From assembly GCF_001536285.1 (NCBI RefSeq), contig NZ_FAOZ01000032.1, forward strand, positions 42,159 through 106,158: 64,000 bases of DNA, written 5' to 3'. Every line of letters begins with the position of its first letter. Position 1 is the stretch's first letter. Source of the DNA: Parafrankia irregularis. GTDB taxonomy: Bacteria; Actinomycetota; Actinomycetes; Frankiales; Frankiaceae. Below, in pieces: positions 59,201 to 64,000 of the stretch. Position numbers and translations under genes: made by a program. Below the pieces are notes generated by a model, which had not been told where the DNA came from, made no database searches, and worked only from the letters and a program-made list of their open reading frames with translations.

Positions 59201-61725
59201 CGCAGGGGGGTGGCGAACAGCCCGTCGCGGAGCCGGGCAAGGTGCGGACGCAGGAACGGCGAGTGGAAGCCGGAGCGGAAGGGCAGCGTCTGCCCCAGCA
59301 CGCCCCGCGCACGCAGCCGGGCCAGCGCGGTGTCCACACTTTCGACCCGCCCGCAGATGATCGACTGGTGCGGGCAGTTGTCGTGGGAGACGACGATGTC
59401 GGGCAGGTCCGCGATCACCTCGGCGGCGACGTCCGCGCCGCAGCCCAGTGCGCCGAACACGACCCCGGGCACCTCCACCGACGCCGGGTCGAAGGCACCG
59501 ATGAAGTCGTCGGCGTAGTCCTCGGGGATCAGGCCGGCGGAGATCATGGCGTTCCACTCGCCCACGCTGTGCCCACCGACCAGGTCGGGGAGCACGTCGA
59601 GGGTACGTAGCGCCTGGTCGAGGACCCGGCCGACCTGCACGCTGGCGACGCCGTGAAGCCCGAGATCCGTGGTGTCGCCGAGCGCCGGGCGCGGCAGCCC
59701 GAAGTGATCGCAGACGTCGTCGATCCGCGGGGTGAACTTGTCCTCCAGCCCACAGAAGAGAAACGCCAGCCGCGGCGCCGGCGCCGCGGTCGCCGCCGGG
59801 GCTCCGGGCGCGGCTGTGGCCGGAGCTGCGGTTGCGGCTGTGGTTGCGGCTGTCCCCGCCTCGGCGAGCAGTGGCGCGGGGGTGAACCAGAGGTCGTTGC
59901 GGCCCCGCCACGCGGTTCCACGGGCCGCCACGGTGCGAGCGAGGGCGAGGCGCCGCGGCGTCGGCGCCACCAGCGCCAGCCGGACCGGCCCGCCGGTCGG
60001 GGCCTGGGCCGCGTCGTCCCGGCCGAGCAGCTCGGCGTCGGCCACGGAGAGCTGTTCGACGATCTCCGCCGCCGACGAGCCCGCGAGCAGCAGCACCGGC
60101 TCGGCCGCCGGGTCGGCGACCAGAGCCGCGCCCGTCCAGGCCGCGCCGACACCCGCGCCGGCAGCCGCACGGGCCCCAGCGCCGGCTGCGGCGCCGACGC
60201 GACCGCCGCCGCCGCCGATGGGGTCGACCGCGCCCACGTGCTCGTCCAGGCACTCCTCGAGGACGACGTGGGCGTTCACACCTCCGAAGCCGAAGGCGTT
60301 CACACCGGCGCGGCGCGGCGCCGCGCCCACCGGCTCCCACGGGACCGCCGTGGGCACCGGTGCGAACCGGCTGCCCTCGAACAGCGGATGGGGCTCCTCA
60401 CAGTGCAGGGTCGGCGGCAGGGTGCGGTGATGCAGCGCGAGCACGGCCTTGATCAGCCCGGCCATACCGGCCGCGGGCATGGCATGACCGATCATCGACT
60501 TCACCGAGCCGAGGCCGACCGGACCGGCACCGGCCGCGTCGTCGCCGAAGACCTTCGTCAGCGTCGCGAGCTCCGCGCCGTCCCCGGCCGGGGTCGCGGT
60601 GCCGTGTGCCTCGATCAGGCCCACCGCACCGGGCCGCGCCGGGTCGAGGCCGGCGTCCGCCCAGGCCCGTTCGATCGCCAGGATCTGCCCGGAGGACGCG
60701 GGAGCCATCAGGCTCGCGGTGCGTCCGTCGCTGGACGAGCCGGCGCCGCGCAGCACCGCGTAGACCCGGTCTCCGTTCGCCCGGGCATCGGCGAGCCGCT
60801 TGAGGACGATCATGCCGACGCCCTCGCCCATCAGAACGCCGTCGGCCCGGCGGTCGAACGGACGGATCCGCTGCGTCGGCGAGAGCGCGCGCAGCAGGGT
60901 GAACAGGCTCCAGAAGGAGACCTCGTGCACGAGGTGCACACCGCCGACGATCATCGCGCCGGCCCGGCCGCTCGTCAGCTCCCGCATCGCGGTGTCGACC
61001 GCGATCAGGGAGGAGGCGCAGGCCGCGTCGACCGTGTACGCCGGGCCGTGCAGGTCGAGGCGGTTCGCGATGCGCGACGCCGCCAGGTTGGGCACCAGCC
61101 CGATGGACGCCTCGGGCCGCTGCGGGCCGAGCCGGGCCAGGAACGCGTCGACCACCTCGTCCACGGCGGAGTCCGGGACGTCCGGCAGCACCTCGCGCAG
61201 CGTCGTCGCGAGCTGGTGGGACGTCCGGACCCGCTGCTCCAGACGGGCGACCCCGGGCCCGACATACCCGCCGCGGCCGACCACGACGCCGACGCGACCG
61301 GTGTCCCCGAGTGCCTCGACACCGCCGGCGTCGTCCATGGCCTCGGCGGCGAGCCGCAGGGCGAGCAGCTGGTCGGGCTCCGCCCAGTCCACCGAGACCG
61401 GGACGATGCCGAAGCGCGCCGGGTCGAACGTGGCGAAGTCATCCACGAACCCGCCACGGCGGCAGTAGAAACCGCCGCCGTCGGGACGCCGGTCACCGCG
61501 ATCACCGGGACCACCGCGGTCGGGTTCCGCCGCGTAGTACTCGTCGAGGTCCCAGCGGCCGGGCGGGACGTCGCGGATCGCGTCGACCCCGCCGACGATG
61601 TTGCTCCAGTACGTGCCCAGGTCGCCCGCGCCGGGGAACAGCGCGGACATCCCGACCACGGCGATCTCGTGCCCGCCGCCCCCGCGATCGGGCAGCGGGC
61701 GGCCGGGCGTCGAACGCTCAGGCAT
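56200..61725 (-). CDS. Iterative PUFA-synthase-like protein: KS-AT-DH-PPTase
   Basis: An 1841-aa cytoplasmic multidomain synthase. KS (about 18-490): active-site 'TVDAACASSLIAVDTAM' (Cys236), 'EAHGTATP' (His374), 'GHAMPAAGM' (His414). AT-like domain: GHSVGE with Ser720. A long Ala/Pro linker (about 960-1165, with repeated PTPAAL units) leads to a double-hotdog DH (about 1165-1470) with His1178 in 'MPEVIDHCFYRQPPGWPDP' and Asp1348 in 'LLDNAGQFFGYWGMQYL'. The C-terminal PPTase-like part (about 1490-1790) has 'GRIAVKDAVRRHWWERG' and 'WFARFAAAKEAAAKA'. This order matches secondary-lipid/PUFA synthases rather than modular PKS. Its start overlaps the upstream gene's stop (ATGCCTGA). No ACP of its own is visible; the ACP at 56203 probably serves it. 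Confidence 0.9.
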   Translation of the reverse strand: MPERSTPGRPLPDRGGGGHEIAVVGMSALFPGAGDLGTYWSNIVGGVDAIRDVPPGRWDLDEYYAAEPDRGGPGDRGDRRPDGGGFYCRRGGFVDDFATFDPARFGIVPVSVDWAEPDQLLALRLAAEAMDDAGGVEALGDTGRVGVVVGRGGYVGPGVARLEQRVRTSHQLATTLREVLPDVPDSAVDEVVDAFLARLGPQRPEASIGLVPNLAASRIANRLDLHGPAYTVDAACASSLIAVDTAMRELTSGRAGAMIVGGVHLVHEVSFWSLFTLLRALSPTQRIRPFDRRADGVLMGEGVGMIVLKRLADARANGDRVYAVLRGAGSSSDGRTASLMAPASSGQILAIERAWADAGLDPARPGAVGLIEAHGTATPAGDGAELATLTKVFGDDAAGAGPVGLGSVKSMIGHAMPAAGMAGLIKAVLALHHRTLPPTLHCEEPHPLFEGSRFAPVPTAVPWEPVGAAPRRAGVNAFGFGGVNAHVVLEECLDEHVGAVDPIGGGGGRVGAAAGAGARAAAGAGVGAAWTGAALVADPAAEPVLLLAGSSAAEIVEQLSVADAELLGRDDAAQAPTGGPVRLALVAPTPRRLALARTVAARGTAWRGRNDLWFTPAPLLAEAGTAATTAATAAPATAAPGAPAATAAPAPRLAFLFCGLEDKFTPRIDDVCDHFGLPRPALGDTTDLGLHGVASVQVGRVLDQALRTLDVLPDLVGGHSVGEWNAMISAGLIPEDYADDFIGAFDPASVEVPGVVFGALGCGADVAAEVIADLPDIVVSHDNCPHQSIICGRVESVDTALARLRARGVLGQTLPFRSGFHSPFLRPHLARLRDGLFATPLRTPNVPVWSATTVAPYPPEHADIRELAVRHLLEPVRFRELTRSLHGAGVRVFVQVGMGSVAGFVDDTLSGPGDEHASLVTNTTKRSGLDQLRRVAVALWAEGAAPRLDLLPCRARPARGDLPAASAPARTPGPAAASASPAAVAGDRAGSGPRQPVRAVSASRPAREVRLKLGTPLVRLGPDAPDLSAAVVASRVRPAAAASRVQPAGAAGPASTAPAAGPRPVTTGAPATDGHPVLAELGAAIADASAALSTVTDRWAGRQRPTSVTPAPPTGLPTPAALPTPAALPTPAALPTPAAPAASAGPVAASAPVAVGPDGRHTVRRELSLATMPEVIDHCFYRQPPGWPDPSDLFPVVPLTGVLEMIIAEAAALRPGRVVVEVKDVRATRWLAIEPPVQVTITCTPLTLDEIRVDVVGYTRATVVFAANHPAPPATTDVSTGFAPCAGAAGEVVIPGEASSPHSGRAIYDDRLLFHGPGYQGIESVDGLAPTGLRGRLRVTHASGALLDNAGQFFGYWGMQYLPSDWLLFPASVASIRFFGPQPGTGAELSYLGRIREVTDRSATADMELRHTDGRLWAHVRGWTDRRFTEDDVLWSMAMAPEANTQGQSTADGWLVVTEHWRDPASRELSLRHYLDAAEREQLARHNPLAARSWLLGRIAVKDAVRRHWWERGAGEVWPIEVGVSNQASGQPVVAAVPARPGLPTLHRPAVSAAHRPEIAVAIVADGAPERGSGVDVGVDVGVGRNATAGAGLGIGLGRVERRDRAAEAVVLAEPELHLLDELAGDDPDTRAVWFARFAAAKEAAAKATAADAGAGAAVSGAAESDVATSGAAVKPDGSGPAGDPRRFVVGRPVQGGRPVADGVTHGPGGVVVRPVGEPGERPGLPAPLRIPVLAAAPARISGGRGDTDGPRWVALRTMDTTGRPRTDLEPADRLVAQAGGYLGNYVVAWTSPQLQPTGQIQQAEQLERTGQGEQAGQAARAGAERFADPRPQQQKEQRQR

Positions 61726-64000
61726 GGGACGACGACCCCGCGGACGACGACCCCGCGGACGACGAGCCGGCGGACGACGGCCGGGAGGTGAAGGACGCGG
61801 CGTCGCCGCACATCTGCACGACCTGGACGGGCGCGCCCGGGACCGGCTCGCGCAGCTCCCTGAGCAGCGCGGCGACCCCCTCGTCAGGATCGATCAGGCC
61901 GATGCCGCGGCGGGCGTACTCCCGCGCCAGCTCCTCGGAGACCATGCCGCGGCCGGCCGCGGCGCCGGCCTCGACTCCCCACGGGCCCCAGTCGACGCTG
62001 ACGACGCGGCCGGTCAGACGCGCCGAGGCCCGGTGGGCGAGCACGTCGAGGGCGTCGTTGGCAGCGGCGTAGTCGACCTGCCCGCGGTTACCGAACACCC
62101 CGGCGACGCTGCCGAAGAGCACCACGAAGCCCACATCCGGCCGCAGGGCGTCCAGCAGCGCGCCCGCGCCGTCGACCTTCGTGCGGAACACCCGGTCGAA
62201 GGACTCCGGCGTCTTGCTCCTCAGCAGTCGATCCTCCAGGACGCCGGCCCCGTGCACCACGCCGTCGAGGCGGCCGTGGCGGGCGTACACGTCGGCGACG
62301 ACCGCCGCGACTGCCGCGCCGTCGCGCACATCCACCGCGTGATAGCGCACGGACGAGGCGGCCTCGCCCAGCGCTGCCAGCGTCGCGCGGATCTCCCGCT
62401 CCGCCAGGATGCGTCCGATCCGCTTCTCGATCTCCGCCGGCCTGCGCACACCGGTCTCGATCAACGCCCGGCGCAACGCCGGGGCGTCCAGGGCGGCCAC
62501 CGTCGCCGGGTCCTCGGGTCCGTCCGGGAGCGGCGTGCGACCCACCAGTTCGACCGCGCAGCCGGTGGCCCGCGCCAGCGCCACGGCGGTGCGGGCGGTG
62601 ATGCCGCGCGCGCCGCCGGTGAGCAGCACCACTCCGGAGGCGTCCAGCCCCGCCGGACCCGCCGTGCCACGGCCGTCGGGCGCCAGCTCCACCGCTCGCA
62701 GCTCCGGCGTGATCCGGATGTTCTCCCGATAGCCGACGACAACCGGCGCCGCCGGGTCGAACATCTCGGCCAGCAACCGCTCCGCGATCCGGCGCGGAGC
62801 CTCCTTCGGATGGACATCGACCAGCCTGACCTCGGTGTCCGGCAGCTCATGCGCGAGCGTCCGGACCAGGCCGGCCAGGCCGACACCCGGCGCCAGCTCG
62901 GCGTCATCGCCGCCACGGCCGAGATCCCCGCCGAGGCCCGTCACCACGAACAGGCGCCGCGGCCCGGCAAGCGCGGCCGCCCGCAAGGCTCCGAACGCCT
63001 CCGGAAGGCCACTGCCCACGCTGGCCGGCGAGCCCGCCGACGCGACCCAGAACAGGCCGTCCGCACCGGGCTCGGCCTCAAGCTGCGCCACCGCCTCCAC
63101 GTTGTCCGCCGAGACGATGCGGACCTGGGCTCCGGCCTGCTCCAGCAGGGAGGACAACGCCAGCCCGATGCCGAGGTCACCCTCGACGACGACGAACCGC
63201 GTGCCGGCCAGCGACGAGGCCCGGCCCGCCGCCACGAGCGCGTCCCAGGAGGGGACAGCCGGCAGCGTGACATGGTCGATCACGAATCGCCGCAACGGGA
63301 TCCGCGTCACGGGGAGGGCCTCGCCCACGGCCCGTGCCGTTGGCGCGGTCAGCGTGGCCGGTGCGGTCGGTGTGGCCGGTGCCACTGGCACGGCCGGTGC
63401 GGTGACGCGGGCGGCGAACGTCGGATCCGTGGCGCCCCGCGGAGCGGACAGCACACCCCAGCTCTCCGGGGCCAGCGACGCCTGAGCCGTGCGGCCGGCA
63501 AGCTCCGCCGATGACGGCACCGGCACCGAGGCCGAGGTCACGGGCGTTCCGTCCAGGACCGCGACGCCCGCGCGCCCGCTGCGGGAGACGGGGGCAACGG
63601 CCGAGGCCGGCGCGGCCGTGGACGCCCGCCCGGCGCCGGCACCCACGGAGACGGGAGCCGGCCGCGCGATCCCGCCGCCAGGCCGGTCGCCGCCGCCCTG
63701 CTCGGGCAGCCCCAGCGACCCACCGAACTCCGCGGAACCGCCGGCGCGGCCGGCCGAGACGGGCACAGCACCCGCCCGGCCAGTGCCCGGTCGACCGGTG
63801 TCCCCCGGGCCGGAGCCCGCCGGGGCAGCGCCCGCCGGGGCAGCGCCCGCGCCGCCGGCTTCGGAGCCACCCGCGGCCCCGCGCTCGACGATCCAGGACG
63901 CGATGCCCCGAACCGTCTTCACCGCCGCCAACTCCTCCACCACCGACTCATCCACCTCGGACAAACCGGAACCCGCACCACCAGCACCCACACCCGGCAG
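61718..64000 (-). CDS. Partial PUFA-synthase-like protein with ketoreductase domain
   Basis: At least 760 aa, open to the right edge; its true start is outside. The first visible part ('SEVDESVVEELAAVKTVRGI') resembles the segment after tandem ACPs in PfaA-like proteins. After a Gly/Ala/Pro linker comes the ketoreductase: structural half (about 63300-62700, 'RFVVVEGDLGIGLALSSLLE') and catalytic half with 'VVLLTGGARGITARTAVALA', 'GRLDGVVHGAGVLEDRLLRS', 'FVVLFGSVAGVFGNRGQVDY', Tyr and Asn in 'DYAAANDALDVLAH', 'VVSVDWGPWGVEAGAA'. The C-terminus is a 15-bp-repeat tail (Ser-Ser-Ala-Gly) at 61728-61780. KS, AT and ACP domains would lie upstream. Confidence 0.88.
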   Translation of the reverse strand: MPGVGAGGAGSGLSEVDESVVEELAAVKTVRGIASWIVERGAAGGSEAGGAGAAPAGAAPAGSGPGDTGRPGTGRAGAVPVSAGRAGGSAEFGGSLGLPEQGGGDRPGGGIARPAPVSVGAGAGRASTAAPASAVAPVSRSGRAGVAVLDGTPVTSASVPVPSSAELAGRTAQASLAPESWGVLSAPRGATDPTFAARVTAPAVPVAPATPTAPATLTAPTARAVGEALPVTRIPLRRFVIDHVTLPAVPSWDALVAAGRASSLAGTRFVVVEGDLGIGLALSSLLEQAGAQVRIVSADNVEAVAQLEAEPGADGLFWVASAGSPASVGSGLPEAFGALRAAALAGPRRLFVVTGLGGDLGRGGDDAELAPGVGLAGLVRTLAHELPDTEVRLVDVHPKEAPRRIAERLLAEMFDPAAPVVVGYRENIRITPELRAVELAPDGRGTAGPAGLDASGVVLLTGGARGITARTAVALARATGCAVELVGRTPLPDGPEDPATVAALDAPALRRALIETGVRRPAEIEKRIGRILAEREIRATLAALGEAASSVRYHAVDVRDGAAVAAVVADVYARHGRLDGVVHGAGVLEDRLLRSKTPESFDRVFRTKVDGAGALLDALRPDVGFVVLFGSVAGVFGNRGQVDYAAANDALDVLAHRASARLTGRVVSVDWGPWGVEAGAAAGRGMVSEELAREYARRGIGLIDPDEGVAALLRELREPVPGAPVQVVQMCGDAASFTSRPSSAGSSSAGSSSAGSSSHA
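61728..61780. repeat. 15-bp coding tandem repeat at the KR protein C-terminus
   Basis: Three to four copies of GACGACGACCCCGCG from 61728, encoding Ser-Ala-Gly-Ser-Ser units directly before the stop codon at 61718. The repeat keeps frame (15 bases). Confidence 0.85.

Noticed and set aside
58978..61791. Long plus-strand frames opposite the synthase gene
   Set aside because: Arg/Pro/Gly-rich, no domains, and fully antisense to a well-defined KS-AT protein.
63880..63991. GTG at 63991 as the true start of the KR protein
   Set aside because: The frame is open to the window edge with the same Gly/Ala linker character, and PfaA-like proteins carry KS-AT-ACP before this point.

Overview
The window is very G+C-rich DNA with strong third-position G/C bias, GTG starts and many acyl-CoA dehydrogenases. 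Together with HelD, DUF2993, a GPGG small membrane protein and an FHA-ABC exporter, this points to an actinobacterium, most likely of the Frankia group (an inference from gene content). No rRNA, tRNA, prophage, IS element or CRISPR array was seen; the only structured RNA recognised is a TPP riboswitch.

Layout. 1-12.5 kb: the start of a PfkB-type kinase at the left edge, lipoproteins, a Tat-exported PhoX/DUF839 protein, idi, a tandem acyl-CoA dehydrogenase pair, a DUF3592 membrane protein, an acetamidase/formamidase, an overlapping molybdopterin oxidoreductase/flavin reductase pair and an ABC-type solute-binding lipoprotein. 12.7-24.5 kb: an ABC exporter overlapping helD tail to tail, an endonuclease III-like protein, an alpha/beta hydrolase, another acyl-CoA dehydrogenase, a 1.1 kb gene-poor stretch with a hairpin repeat, and a DUF6461-like protein. 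24.8-34.4 kb: a receptor Ser/Thr kinase with a TolB-type sensor, an eroded AbiEi-like gene, an FHA-ABC transporter resembling M. tuberculosis Rv1747, a DUF2993 lipid-binding protein, an atypical SDR and a small membrane protein. 34.5-43.8 kb: a glycerolipid block with an AGPS-like flavoprotein divergent from tetR-glpD, an acyl-CoA dehydrogenase pair and a second glpD. 43.9-51.3 kb: a GPGG protein, a lipoamide-dehydrogenase-like flavoprotein, gnd, an L,D-transpeptidase-like protein, an AbiEi-like gene and riboswitch-controlled thiC.

51.4-64 kb is the most distinctive region. It is a minus-strand operon running off the right edge: a KR-bearing PUFA-synthase-like protein, a 1841-aa KS-AT-DH-PPTase protein, a discrete ACP, an alpha/beta hydrolase, an MGT-family glycosyltransferase and a membrane-anchored methyltransferase. 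The gene set suggests an iterative secondary-lipid synthase whose product is released, glycosylated and methylated; the product is unknown.

Two structural themes recur. First, short tandem repeats sit on or directly after stop codons of several genes, often copying the stop codon itself (1320, 18779, 34516, 38785-38910, 55808). Second, a family of roughly 52-bp hairpin elements lies between genes (46926, 51405 and a looser relative at 21319). Low-complexity Gly/Ala/Thr or Pro insertions expand several otherwise conserved proteins.
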